Position numbers and translations under genes: made by a program. Source: Acidobacteriota bacterium (lineage in GTDB: Bacteria; Acidobacteriota; Vicinamibacteria; Vicinamibacterales; UBA2999). Taken from it: DNA of 64,000 nt. The first letter of the stretch is position 1; every line of letters starts with the position of its first letter. Positions 16,108 through 24,623 of the stretch are shown here, one piece after another. The notes under the pieces were generated by a model. That model searched no databases and was not told where the DNA came from. It worked only from the letters and a program-made list of their open reading frames with translations. Location of the stretch: the NCBI GenBank assembly GCA_947465645.1, contig CANIBQ010000002.1, positions 88,256-152,255 on the forward strand, given 5' to 3'.

Positions 16108-17052
16108 ATGTCCATACTTGCCGAACACCCCTCGACGCCGGTCGCCGCATCACCACGGCTCGACCACCTGCGCGCGCTCGAAGCCGAGAGCATCCACATC
16201 CTCCGCGAGGTGGTCGCCGAGTTCGAGCGGCCGGTGATGCTCTATTCGGTCGGCAAGGACTCGTCGGTGATGCTGCGCCTGGCGCAGAAGGCCTTCTATC
16301 CAGGCCCCATCCCCTTTCCGCTGCTCCACGTCGACACCACCTACAAGTTCCGCGAGATGATCACGTTCCGCGACGAGTTGGTGAGGTCCGTCGGCGCGCG
16401 GCTGATCGTCCACACCAACGACGAGGCGATTGGCGACGGCACGCAGCCGTTCAAGGTCGGCACCCAGCGCTGCTGCGGCCTGCTCAAGACGAAGGCGCTG
16501 CTCGACGCGCTCCAGGCGGGGAACTTCGACGCGGCCCTCGGCGGGGCGCGTCGCGACGAGGAGAGGTCCCGCGCCAAGGAGCGCATCTTCTCGGTCCGCG
16601 ACGCCAACGGCCAGTGGGATCCCAAGCGGCAGCGCCCCGAGCTCTGGAACCTGCTGAATGGCAAGCTCCGGCTTGGCGAAAGCATCCGGATCTTCCCGCT
16701 CTCGAACTGGACCGAGATCGACGTCTGGCAGTACATCCACGTCGAGAACATCCCGATCGTGCCGCTGTATTTCGCCCGCGATCGCGAGGTGATCGTGCGC
16801 GGCAACTCGCTGATCGTCCAGGAACAGCCGTTCGTGGTGACCATGCCCGGCGAAAAACCGCAGGTCGTCAGGTCCCGGATGCGGTCGCTCGGCTGCTCGC
16901 CGTGCACCGGCGCGATCCGGTCGAACGCGGACACGGTCCCGAAGATCATCGAAGAACTGATCTCGACGCGGCAGTCCGAGCGGCAGCTCCGCATCATCGA
17001 CCACGACCAGGACGGCTCGATGGAGATGAAGAAGCGCGAAGGGTACTTCTGA
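16108..17052 (+). CDS. cysD: Sulfate adenylyltransferase subunit 2 (CysD)
   Basis: 314 residues, the usual length. PP-loop ATP-pyrophosphatase motif [10 protein letters not shown] at 47-56, following [20 protein letters not shown], a highly conserved CysD N-terminus that fixes the start. Also present: [27 protein letters not shown], and C-terminal [10 protein letters not shown]. With CysN it makes adenosine 5'-phosphosulfate from ATP and sulfate in the cytoplasm. No Shine-Dalgarno is visible: the ATG follows the terminator T-run. Its stop overlaps the cysN start (TGATG). Confidence 0.97.
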   Translation: MSILAEHPSTPVAASPRLDHLRALEAESIHILREVVAEFERPVMLYSVGKDSSVMLRLAQKAFYPGPIPFPLLHVDTTYKFREMITFRDELVRSVGARLIVHTNDEAIGDGTQPFKVGTQRCCGLLKTKALLDALQAGNFDAALGGARRDEERSRAKERIFSVRDANGQWDPKRQRPELWNLLNGKLRLGESIRIFPLSNWTEIDVWQYIHVENIPIVPLYFARDREVIVRGNSLIVQEQPFVVTMPGEKPQVVRSRMRSLGCSPCTGAIRSNADTVPKIIEELISTRQSERQLRIIDHDQDGSMEMKKREGYF

Positions 17053-18359
17053 TGTCTGGACTGCTCCGCATCTGCACGGCCGGGAGCGTGGACGACGGGA
17101 AGAGCACGCTGATCGGGCGGCTGCTGCACGACTCGCAGTCGGTCTACGAGGACCAGGTCCTTGCCGTCCAGGCCGCGTCCAAGAACCGCGGCGTCGGCCT
17201 GATCGACTTCTCGCTCTTCACCGACGGCCTGAAAGCCGAACGCGAGCAGGGGATCACCATCGACGTCGCCTACCGCTACTTCGCGACCGCCCGCCGCAAG
17301 TTCATCCTGGCCGACACCCCCGGGCACGAGCAGTACACGCGCAACATGGCGACCGGCGCGTCCACGGCGGATGTGGCGATCCTGCTGGTCGATGCGCAGC
17401 AGGGCGTGCGGGTCCAGTCGCGGCGGCACGCCCGCATCGCGCGCCTCCTGGGGATCAAGGATTACGTGCTCGCCGTCAACAAGATGGACCTCGTGGACTT
17501 CGACCGCGACGTCTTCGACGGCATCGCCGACGAGTTCGAGGAGATCCTGGCGGGCGCCCGCTGCCACGCCATTCCCATGAGCGCGCTCCAGGGCGACAAC
17601 GTGATCACCGCCAGCGATCGGACACCGTGGTTCAAGGGTCCGAGCCTGCTCGACTACCTGGAGGGAGTCGAGGTCACGCGGGACCTCACCGCGCTGCCGT
17701 TCCGCTTCCCGGTGCAACTGGTGCTGCGGCCGGATCGCGAGTTTCGCGGCTATGCCGGGCAGATCGCCTCCGGAAGCGTCCGGGTCGGCGATCGGATCAC
17801 CGCCTGGCCCTCCGGCCGCACCGCCACCGTCAACCGGATCGTCACCTACGACGGCGACCTGGACATGGCGTTCGCGCCGATGTCGGTGACGCTGACGCTG
17901 GACGACGAGATCGACATCAGCCGTGGCGACACGCTGACGACCGAGCCGCCGATCGTCGGGCAGCGGTTTGAAGCCGAGGTCGTGTGGATGGACGAACGGC
18001 CGCTCGATCCGGCCCGTGTCTACCTGTTGAAGCAGGGAACGCGCACGGTCACCGCCGAGCTCAACCACGCGCTGCTGCTCAACCAGATCGGCACGGTGAC
18101 GATCTCGACCGCCCGTCCGCTGGTGTTCGACCCGTACGAGGCCAACCGCGGGACCGGCAGTTTCATCCTGATCGACCCGGCCACCCATTTCACTGCCGGC
18201 GCCGGCATGATCACGCACGCGGTGCGGGAGGGTACCGAGGCCGCCGCGGCGGCGCCGGTCAGCGCGGCCGAACGGCTGGCGCTGCTCGCCCGCCGCGCCG
18301 GCTCCGACCGCGAAGCGGTCGAAGCGGTCCGCCAGGCGCTCGAGGAGATGCTCACATGA
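17052..18359 (+). CDS. cysN: Sulfate adenylyltransferase GTPase subunit 1 (CysN)
   Basis: 435 residues, an elongation-factor-like GTPase. G1 GSVDDGKSTL at about 11-20, G3 DTPGHEQY, G4 NKMDL, followed by two beta-barrel domains. GTP hydrolysis drives APS formation by CysD. There is no C-terminal APS kinase (CysC) extension, consistent with reduction of APS directly by the downstream enzyme. Overlaps cysD and cysH by a few bases, so the three are one operon. Confidence 0.97.
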   Translation: MSGLLRICTAGSVDDGKSTLIGRLLHDSQSVYEDQVLAVQAASKNRGVGLIDFSLFTDGLKAEREQGITIDVAYRYFATARRKFILADTPGHEQYTRNMATGASTADVAILLVDAQQGVRVQSRRHARIARLLGIKDYVLAVNKMDLVDFDRDVFDGIADEFEEILAGARCHAIPMSALQGDNVITASDRTPWFKGPSLLDYLEGVEVTRDLTALPFRFPVQLVLRPDREFRGYAGQIASGSVRVGDRITAWPSGRTATVNRIVTYDGDLDMAFAPMSVTLTLDDEIDISRGDTLTTEPPIVGQRFEAEVVWMDERPLDPARVYLLKQGTRTVTAELNHALLLNQIGTVTISTARPLVFDPYEANRGTGSFILIDPATHFTAGAGMITHAVREGTEAAAAAPVSAAERLALLARRAGSDREAVEAVRQALEEMLT

Positions 18360-18988
18360 TCGATGCGCGCACGGTCATCGCCGATGCGCTCGTGGCGGCG
18401 CAGGCGCCCTGCATCACCTCGAGCTTCCAGGCCGAATGCGTCGTGCTCACGCACTTGCTGCGCGAGCGGCGGCCGGATCTGCCGGTACTGTTCCTCGACA
18501 CCGCCCATCACTTCGCCCAGACGCTCGCCTACCGCGATGAGATGACCGCCAGGTGGGGCCTCAATCTCGTGAACCTGCGCACGGCCGACTCGCAGGTTGG
18601 CCTGTGGCAGGCCGAGAGCACCAACGCCTGCTGCGCGCGGCACAAGGTGCAGCCGTTGTTCTCGGCGCTCGAGCAGTACGACGTCTGGTTCACGGCGCTG
18701 CGCCGGGACCAATCGCCGTCGCGCGCGAACCTGCAGGAGGCCGAGCCGTTCACGCTGCCGAGCGGCAAGGTGATTCAGCGCGTCAGCCCGCTCGCATCCT
18801 GGACCGCCAGGGACGTCTGGGCGTACGCGAAGGAACACGACATTCCGCTGCTCCCGCTCTACGAGCTGGGCTACACCAGCATCGGCTGCGAGCCCTGCAC
18901 CTCGCTCCCGGACGACCCGTCCAACCCGCGCTCGGGCCGCTGGCAGGGGCAAAAACTGGAGTGCGGGATTCATATCCAAGCCAGGTGA
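18356..18988 (+). CDS. cysH: APS reductase (assimilatory adenylylsulfate reductase, CysH type)
   Basis: 210 residues from the ATG at 18356 (ATGA overlap with cysN). Four Cys for a [4Fe-4S] cluster are present: C92-C93 (NACCARHK) and C178/C181 (GCEPC). They mark the APS-reducing rather than PAPS-reducing class. The catalytic Cys lies in the C-terminal ECGIH (C203). It reduces APS to sulfite with thioredoxin. The absence of cysC nearby fits this route. It completes the operon from sulfate to sulfite; sulfite reductase is not in the window. Confidence 0.95.
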   Translation: MIDARTVIADALVAAQAPCITSSFQAECVVLTHLLRERRPDLPVLFLDTAHHFAQTLAYRDEMTARWGLNLVNLRTADSQVGLWQAESTNACCARHKVQPLFSALEQYDVWFTALRRDQSPSRANLQEAEPFTLPSGKVIQRVSPLASWTARDVWAYAKEHDIPLLPLYELGYTSIGCEPCTSLPDDPSNPRSGRWQGQKLECGIHIQAR

Positions 18989-19043
18989 ACCGGGCTTCGT
19001 GCACGGTGCACCATGCACTGTGCACTCTGCGCGATCCGTTAGT

Positions 19044-19976
19044 ATGTTGCGCATGTCGAGACGACGTGCCGTCCTGCTCCTGCTTCTGTTCACCACCGCC
19101 GCATTCATGACCGGCGCGCCGGCCGCCGCACAGGCGCCGTCGCCCTCCTGGAGCGCGAGCATCGCCGACATCCGCCGGGTCGCCACGATGATCCCCGGCC
19201 GCCGGCCGCTCCGGATCAACGTCGTCACGTTTGCCGAGAGCCGGCGCACCAAGAACTTCTCGGTCAAGGGCGCTGCTGCGACCCCCAGCGTCCAGGCGCG
19301 CACCGCGTTCCAGGTGGTCTACGCCGACGCCACCGTGATGATCGACGCGGGCATGGACCAGCAGGTCCACCGGTTCTTCGGCCGTGGCGTCGAAGAGCCC
19401 TACGACGCCGCGGCGGCCAAGCAGGTTGACGCCGCCGTCAGGGCGGCCAGGCTGATCGTCCTGACGCACGAGCACGGGGATCACGCCGCCGGGGTGATCC
19501 ACTCGCCGATCGCCGCGGCGCTCGCACCGAAAACGATCCTGACCAGGCCGCAGCTGCAGACCCTCCTCTCGACGCCCCAGATGCCGGAAATCAAGCTGAC
19601 GGAGAACCTCGCGAGCCGCTACGTGGTGGTGGACTACGACAAGTACATGCCTGTCGCCCCCGGCATCGCGATCGTCAAGGCGGCGGGCCATACCCCGGGG
19701 TCACAGATGGTCTACGTCACCCTGGAGACAGGGCGGGAGTACCTCTTCATCGGTGACGCGAGCTGGCACATGGACGGCGTACGCCAGATGACTGGGAAGG
19801 ACGCGCCCTGGATCACCGAAGACCAGAATGCCGTGACCGACCAGTTGCGCTGGCTGAACGGGCTGTCGAGGACAGACGCGGAACTGGTGATCGTGGCAAG
19901 CCACGACCAGGAGCTGCTGCAGGATCTGACGGCGAGCACTATCCTCGGCGGGGCCTTCGAAGCGACCGGCCGATAA
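19044..19976 (+). CDS. Exported MBL-fold metallo-hydrolase
   Basis: 310 residues from ATG 19044; ATG 19053 is equally possible, and a longer frame reaches back to 18999 through a run of GTGCAC repeats that is unlikely to be coding. Signal peptide (RAVLLLLLFTTAAFM, then AAAQA). Metallo-beta-lactamase motif THEHGDHAAG with later AAGHTPGS (third His region), FIGDASW (bridging Asp) and IVASHDQ. Probably a periplasmic hydrolase. Substrate unknown. Not part of the cys operon by promoter evidence, although only about 55 bp separate them. Confidence 0.87.
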   Translation: MLRMSRRRAVLLLLLFTTAAFMTGAPAAAQAPSPSWSASIADIRRVATMIPGRRPLRINVVTFAESRRTKNFSVKGAAATPSVQARTAFQVVYADATVMIDAGMDQQVHRFFGRGVEEPYDAAAAKQVDAAVRAARLIVLTHEHGDHAAGVIHSPIAAALAPKTILTRPQLQTLLSTPQMPEIKLTENLASRYVVVDYDKYMPVAPGIAIVKAAGHTPGSQMVYVTLETGREYLFIGDASWHMDGVRQMTGKDAPWITEDQNAVTDQLRWLNGLSRTDAELVIVASHDQELLQDLTASTILGGAFEATGR

Positions 19977-19999
19977 TTCGGATCGCCGGGCTCGCCGCG

Positions 20000-20488
20000 C
20001 TATCCCTCGAAGGCGCGGGTCAGGAGGGGGCCGAGCACGTGGTCGGCCGCTTCGGCTGGGGACTTCGGCCGGTTGTCGCTCAGCACCGCCGTGACGCTGC
20101 CGCGGGCTTCGCTGAAATCGATGAACGGTGAATCGCGCGGCTTGGTCTCGCCGACCCGCCCTGTCATCACCACCCGGGCCTCGGCCAGGTGCAGTTCCGC
20201 CTCCACGCTGCGGTGCCAGAGCATCACGGGACCGGAGGCATTCCTGGTGCAGGTCACGCGGGCGGCCGCGTCGGCCTTCGCGTTCCAGATTTCGACCTTG
20301 CGTTCGAGCACCTGACAGAACTCTTCCCACCAGCCGCGCGCGAACCCGGCCACACGCTCGCGGGTCTGCGTCACGCCGGCCGCCCGCGCGAGCGCCTCGC
20401 GGCGCTGGCCGTCGAGCCTCGCAAACAATGCGTCGACGAACTCGTCGCCGGGGATTTCAACCGCAGGGTCGTGCGTCGCTGTGGGCAT
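20000..20488 (-). CDS. Conserved-looking hypothetical protein
   Basis: 162 residues from ATG 20488; a longer frame to 20698 overlaps the sodC signal region and is rejected. Soluble, mixed alpha/beta. It contains [39 protein letters not shown] and [16 protein letters not shown] do not recognise the family. It is divergent from sodC and convergent with the MBL gene. Confidence 0.65.
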   Translation of the reverse strand: MPTATHDPAVEIPGDEFVDALFARLDGQRREALARAAGVTQTRERVAGFARGWWEEFCQVLERKVEIWNAKADAAARVTCTRNASGPVMLWHRSVEAELHLAEARVVMTGRVGETKPRDSPFIDFSEARGSVTAVLSDNRPKSPAEAADHVLGPLLTRAFEG

Positions 20489-20594
20489 GCAGCCAGTGTA
20501 CGGCGTGGGCCGGCCCGGCCCTGTGCTTTTTTGCACATCGCAACAAGTGGGCCCCTCATTGCATCGAAGCTCCTTCAGGAGACGAATACACCAG

Positions 20595-21131
20595 ATGCAC
20601 ACACACTCTCTTACTCTTACGCTCGCGCTTGCCCTCGGGATGATGGCCATTGTGAATGGGCCTTTGGCTGCCCAGGCATCCCATGTGGTGATGCTCAAGG
20701 ACGCCCAGGGTCAGCTCGTCGGCACGGCCACGCTGACGGCGCGCACCGGAGGGGGAACCTCGATCGCGCTCGGGCTCAAAAACCTGCCGCCCGGTGAACA
20801 CGCCATCCATATCCATCAGGTTGGGAAATGCGATCCCCCTTCCTTCGAATCGGCCGGGCCGCATTTCAATCCCGGCAGCAAACAGCACGGGACGCAGAAT
20901 CCGCAGGGGCCGCACGCCGGCGACATGAACAATTTCACCGTCGGCGCGGACGGCACCGCACGAGCCACGCTCGTCAACCCGCGCGTCACGCTCGACGCCG
21001 GCGGGAGCTCGGTATTCTCGGGAACTGGAACAGCGCTGGTGATCCACGCCATGGCCGACGACCACAAGAGTGATCCCGCCGGGAATGCGGGCAATCGAAT
21101 CGCGTGCGGGCTGGTGATGAAGAAGAAGTAG
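20595..21131 (+). CDS. sodC: Cu/Zn superoxide dismutase, exported
   Basis: 178 residues from ATG 20595, with AGGAG at 20577-20581; the frame is open further upstream but lacks a leader there. Signal peptide over 1-27. Metal ligands are visible: [11 protein letters not shown] (Cu His pair and disulfide Cys), GPHFNP (bridging His), [14 protein letters not shown] (Zn His and Asp), [11 protein letters not shown] (Cu His), and the second disulfide Cys in RIACG. It removes superoxide outside the cytoplasm. katE on the other side of a repeat block suggests an oxidative-stress neighbourhood. Confidence 0.95.
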   Translation: MHTHSLTLTLALALGMMAIVNGPLAAQASHVVMLKDAQGQLVGTATLTARTGGGTSIALGLKNLPPGEHAIHIHQVGKCDPPSFESAGPHFNPGSKQHGTQNPQGPHAGDMNNFTVGADGTARATLVNPRVTLDAGGSSVFSGTGTALVIHAMADDHKSDPAGNAGNRIACGLVMKKK

Positions 21132-21152
21132 CGCGCCTTATCCGACACGCAT

Positions 21153-21206
21153 GTGGGGCAAGCCTTGTCAGGCTTGCCCCAGCGGACCTGACAAGGTCCG
21201 CGCCAC
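21153..21206. repeat. Two-hairpin repeat, copy 1
   Basis: First hairpin GGGGCAAGCC/GGCTTGCCCC (21155-21180) with loop TTGTCA. Second hairpin GCGGACC/GGTCCGC (21182-21201) with loop TGACAA. The outer ends GTGG/CCAC also pair. Lies just after sodC. Same family as 21365-21416, 21461-21513 and 28905-28957. Confidence 0.8.
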
Positions 21207-21223
21207 GCGCAGTCACAAGGCAG

Positions 21224-21361
21224 CTAGAACGTGCGCTGGCCGCCGAACTGGAACAGGCAGCCTTCGACGATCGTCGTCGATGCGGCCGTCACGGCGTCAG
21301 ATTCGCAGAAACAGCTGAACCGATGGTCCTGCAGAGCCGCGTCGTCGTCCAGTTTGGACAT
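21224..21361 (-). CDS. Possible 45-residue small protein between two repeats
   Basis: An open frame from ATG 21361 to TAG 21224-21226, bounded on both sides by repeat elements. It begins MSKLDDDAALQD and contains FSCFCESD and VEGCLFQFGG, with three Cys. It resembles nothing I know. No clear ribosome site is visible because the repeat abuts the ATG. It could be chance. Confidence 0.3.
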   Translation of the reverse strand: MSKLDDDAALQDHRFSCFCESDAVTAASTTIVEGCLFQFGGQRTF

Positions 21362-21364
21362 CGC

Positions 21365-21416
21365 GTGGGGCGAGCCTTGTCAGGCTCGCCTCGCGGATGC
21401 GGAGCATCCGCGGCAT
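21365..21416. repeat. Two-hairpin repeat, copy 2
   Basis: First hairpin GGCGAGCC/GGCTCGCC with the same TTGTCA loop, then a second hairpin CGCGGATGC/GCATCCGCG. The start GTGGGGC matches copy 1. Confidence 0.75.
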
Positions 21417-21460
21417 GGGCGGTCCCGCGCACTTCACGCGTGCGCGCGAGACTGCACTGG

Positions 21461-21513
21461 TGGCGAACGCTACGCGTTCGCCGGGCAAGCCTGACAAGGC
21501 TTGCCCCACAGGC
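21461..21513. repeat. Two-hairpin repeat, copy 3 (inverted)
   Basis: Same family in reverse orientation: GGCGAACGC/GCGTTCGCC hairpin, then GGCAAGCC/GGCTTGCC with loop TGACAA, ending CCCCAC. Together with copies 1 and 2 it fills the sodC-katE gap. Confidence 0.8.
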
Positions 21514-21520
21514 CGTACAA

Positions 21521-21548
21521 AGAAAGGGCGGGTCGCAATGACCCGCCC
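21521..21548 (-). terminator. Intrinsic terminator after katE
   Basis: Perfect 9-bp stem GGGCGGGTC (21526-21534) and GACCCGCCC (21540-21548), 5-base loop. On the minus strand it is followed by TTTCTTTG. It lies 40 bases after the katE stop at 21588. Confidence 0.75.
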
Positions 21549-21587
21549 TTGTGTCAACACCGCCTACTGCCTACTGCCAACTGCCAA

Positions 21588-23708
21588 CTATTTGGGATTG
21601 CGCAGCGTGGGCTCCCGATCCCAGATCCGGCCGCCCTTGGCGGTCGTGATGAAGCCGTTGACGCCTTTGCCTTCGTCAATGGCCACGACGCCAGCGTCCG
21701 GTTCGATGCCCGCTTTCTCGAGCATCGGCGATGCGGCGCCGACGACGCCGATCACTTTGAGATGACCGAACGCGTCGCGCAGCCAGTCGATCGCCGCGGC
21801 TTCGTGCGCGAGCCTCTCGCCCCCGTCGGCCGATGGCGCGACGACGACCGCGTCGAAGAAGATCGACGGCCCGCCCGCGATCGTGTGGTCGGCGGCGATG
21901 CGCTTGCCGCCCTTCGAGGAGACTCCCCCGATCTTCGGCGCCACCACCTGGAGCTGCGCGCCGGCCTTTTCGACCGCCGCGCGTAAAGAGTCGATCAGCG
22001 CCGCATCGGTGCCGTCGGTCACCATGACGCCGACCTTCCGGCCCTGCAACGTCTTCGGTGCCTTCAGGATCAGGCTGAGCGCCGGCGACGGCTTCATGTC
22101 GATCGGCGGCCGGGCCGGCGTGATCCGGTCCGCCTGTCCCTGCATGCCCAGGCCGTCCTCCACGCGAGCGCACAACTCGCCGTCGATGTTCGCGAGGTGT
22201 CCGAGCATCCGGGTACGGATCGCCACCGTGGACACCTTGCTCAACTCAAACGTGAACGCGTTGACGATGTGGCGCTGCTCCGGCTCGGACATGGAGCGCC
22301 AGAACATCCGCGGCTGGCTGTAGTGGTCGGCGAAGGTGTCCGAGCGTTCGCGGACCTTGTCGCCAGCTTCGCGGTCGCCGGCGTCGCCCGACGGGAACGT
22401 CGTGAACCCGCGCGCCGGATCCTCGCGCGGGCCATCAGGCGCCAGGCTGTTCGGCTCGTACGAGACCTGCCCCTTCGCGATGTCCATGCGGCGGACGCCG
22501 TCACGCTGGAAATTCCGCATCGGGCACTGTGGCCGGTTGATCGGCAGCTCGTGGAAGTTCGCGCCCCCGAGCCGAATCAGCTGGGTGTCGGTGTAGGAGA
22601 ACAGGCGTCCCTGCAGCAGCGGGTCGTTCGAGAAGTCGATGCCGGGGACGACGTGGCCCGGGTGGAAGGCGGACTGCTCGGTTTCGGCGAAGAAGTTATC
22701 GGGGTTCCGGTTGAGCACCATGCGGCCGACCGGCTGCAGCGGCACCATCTCCTCGGGAATGAGCTTGGTCGGGTCGAGGATGTCGAACGGGAACCTGGCG
22801 GCGGTCTTCTCGTCGAACGCCTGGACCGAGAATTCGAACTCGGGAAAGTTGCCGGTGGCGATCGCGTCGAACAGATCCCGGCGCTGCGAGTCGGGATCCG
22901 CGCCGTACAGCTTCACGGATTCGTCCCAGATCAGCGAGGCGGAGCCAATCTTCGGCCGCCAGTGGAACTTGACGAAGGTGGATCGTCCGTTCGCATCGAC
23001 GAGCCGGAAGGTATGCACGCCGAAGCCTTCCATCATGCGGAACGATCGCGGCAGCGCGCGATCGGACATCGCCCACATGAGCATGTGCATGCTCTCTGGC
23101 ATCAGCGTCGCAAAGTCCCAGAAGGTGTCGTGCGCCGAGCCCGCCTGCGGGTAGCCGCGATCGGGCTCCATCTTGACCGAGTGGATCAGGTCCGGAAACT
23201 TGATCGCATCCTGGATGAAGAAGATCGGGATGTTGTTGCCGACCAGGTCGAAGTTACCTTCTTCCGTGTAGAACTTCACCGCGAACCCGCGCACGTCGCG
23301 CGGCGTATCACCGGAGCCGGCGCCGCCGGCGACCGTCGAGAAGCGTACGAACACCGGCGTCTTCTTCTTCGGATCCTGCAGGAAGGCGGCCCGCGTCAGC
23401 TTCGAGAGCGATTGGTACGGCTGGAAGAAGCCGTGCGCCCCGGAGCCTCGCGCGTGCACGATCCGCTCGGGAATCCGCTCGTGGTCGAAGTGGGTGATCT
23501 TTTCACGGAAGTGAAAGTCCTCGAGCAGCGTCGGGCCGCGCACACCGGATCGCAGCGAGTTCTGGTTGTCCGAGACCGGCGTCCCCTGGTTGGTGGTCAG
23601 TGATTGGGCCGCCGATGCCGCCGTCTGGTGTGTCTCGCCTCCAGACCCTGTCTTGCTCTTGCTCGAAGGTTTGCGTCCGGCTTTTGCCGCCGCTTTCTTG
23701 CTCGCCAA
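21588..23708 (-). CDS. katE: Large-subunit catalase HPII (KatE)
   Basis: 706 residues from TTG 23708, which has AAGGA about 8 bases upstream; the frame extends to 23792 without a good site. A Lys/Ala-rich N-terminal arm is followed by the catalase core: catalytic His in IVHARGSGAHGFF, Asn in DLVGNNIPIFFIQD, heme-ligand Tyr in LFSYTDTQLIRLG. A C-terminal flavodoxin/DJ-1-like domain (from about 550: KVGVMVTDGTDAALIDSL) marks the large-subunit clade. It decomposes hydrogen peroxide in the cytoplasm. Confidence 0.96.
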   Translation of the reverse strand: MASKKAAAKAGRKPSSKSKTGSGGETHQTAASAAQSLTTNQGTPVSDNQNSLRSGVRGPTLLEDFHFREKITHFDHERIPERIVHARGSGAHGFFQPYQSLSKLTRAAFLQDPKKKTPVFVRFSTVAGGAGSGDTPRDVRGFAVKFYTEEGNFDLVGNNIPIFFIQDAIKFPDLIHSVKMEPDRGYPQAGSAHDTFWDFATLMPESMHMLMWAMSDRALPRSFRMMEGFGVHTFRLVDANGRSTFVKFHWRPKIGSASLIWDESVKLYGADPDSQRRDLFDAIATGNFPEFEFSVQAFDEKTAARFPFDILDPTKLIPEEMVPLQPVGRMVLNRNPDNFFAETEQSAFHPGHVVPGIDFSNDPLLQGRLFSYTDTQLIRLGGANFHELPINRPQCPMRNFQRDGVRRMDIAKGQVSYEPNSLAPDGPREDPARGFTTFPSGDAGDREAGDKVRERSDTFADHYSQPRMFWRSMSEPEQRHIVNAFTFELSKVSTVAIRTRMLGHLANIDGELCARVEDGLGMQGQADRITPARPPIDMKPSPALSLILKAPKTLQGRKVGVMVTDGTDAALIDSLRAAVEKAGAQLQVVAPKIGGVSSKGGKRIAADHTIAGGPSIFFDAVVVAPSADGGERLAHEAAAIDWLRDAFGHLKVIGVVGAASPMLEKAGIEPDAGVVAIDEGKGVNGFITTAKGGRIWDREPTLRNPK

Positions 23709-23869
23709 TCGTGTCGTCCTTGTCTCTGTCGCGGGAAATGCGCAGGCCGCGATTATAGGCAGCGGCTCCGTATCTATCGCAAGCACAGCCATGGCGCGGC
23801 TGAGCCCCGCATGGCCAAGTCCACGAAGTCGGCGCGCTGACCGCGGCGCGGGGGCCGCGCCCTCCGGTC

Positions 23870-23900
23870 GTTAAAGCCGGCGCTCCGCCGGCCGATTAAC
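23870..23900. repeat. Short palindrome, separate family
   Basis: Outer GTTAA/TTAAC with inner GCCGGCG/CGCCGGC around CTC. Located in the divergent gap between katE and the GNAT gene. Confidence 0.6.
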
Positions 23901-23913
23901 GGGTTGGCGACCC

Positions 23914-24525
23914 ATGTCGACTACCCCTCTCCCCAACGGCGGCCCCGTCGAGGGCCTGATGCCCACGATCCATTCCGAGCGCGCGACGCTGCGCGCACTC
24001 CGGCCGTCGGACTCGGGATCGCTCTTTTCACTCCTCACCACGGAAGCGGTCGGGCGGTTCATCCTGCCCCCGCCCAGCAGCGTCGAACGCTTCGGGCACT
24101 TCATCGACTGGACGCGGCGGCAGGAGGAAGCCGGGCGGCATCTCTGTTTCGGCATCGTGCCGGCCGGTCACGACGAGGCCGTGGGCCTGATCCAGGTGCG
24201 GCGCGAAACACCGGAGTCCACGACCGCCGAATGGGGATTCGTCCTCAGTGAGCGGTTCTGGGGCACCGGCCTGTTCGTGGCCAGCTCGGAAGTCGTGTTG
24301 AACTTCCTTTTCTCCACGGTTGGCATCCACCGTCTCGAAGCGCGGACGATCGTCGGCAACGGCCGGGCGGGCGGCGCGCTGCAGAAGCTCGGCGCCGTGC
24401 AGGAGGGCGTGCTGCGGCACGGCTTCTGCCGGAACGGTGACTACTCCGACCAGATCCTCTGGTCAATCCTGGCGGATGACTGGGCCCGCCTGCACGCGGC
24501 GCCGCCCGCGGAGACCCTGCACTGA
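23914..24525 (+). CDS. GNAT acetyltransferase, RimJ/RimL-like
   Basis: 203 residues. Motif order of RimJ/RimL N-acetyltransferases: opening TIHSERATLRALRPSD, middle WGFVLSERFWGTGLFVASSEVVLNFLF (acetyl-CoA loop region), then HRLEARTIVGNGRAGGALQKLGAVQEGVLR. Members acetylate protein N-termini or small amines. Substrate unknown. Confidence 0.88.
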   Translation: MSTTPLPNGGPVEGLMPTIHSERATLRALRPSDSGSLFSLLTTEAVGRFILPPPSSVERFGHFIDWTRRQEEAGRHLCFGIVPAGHDEAVGLIQVRRETPESTTAEWGFVLSERFWGTGLFVASSEVVLNFLFSTVGIHRLEARTIVGNGRAGGALQKLGAVQEGVLRHGFCRNGDYSDQILWSILADDWARLHAAPPAETLH

Positions 24526-24623
24526 ACGGCGCTCAGCCGGAGCCCGCCTTCATTCAAGCCCCGACCGAGGGTGCCGATTAGACGACAACACAACCCTGCA
24601 CCGACGGCCGCCAGGAGGCGCGA

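Noticed and set aside
15906..18359. An 817-codon open frame through the cysD region ending with cysN
   Set aside because: Only the part from 17052 is CysN. Upstream it runs out of frame through cysD and the leader; CysD in its own frame is complete and the overlap is a GC-rich shadow.
18990..19043. Coding extension of the MBL gene upstream of 19044
   Set aside because: The stretch consists of GTGCAC-type palindromic repeats and would place a hydrophilic tail before the signal peptide.
20489..20698. N-terminal extension of the hypothetical protein ending at 20000
   Set aside because: It would run antisense through the sodC ribosome site and signal peptide; a good ATG exists at 20488.
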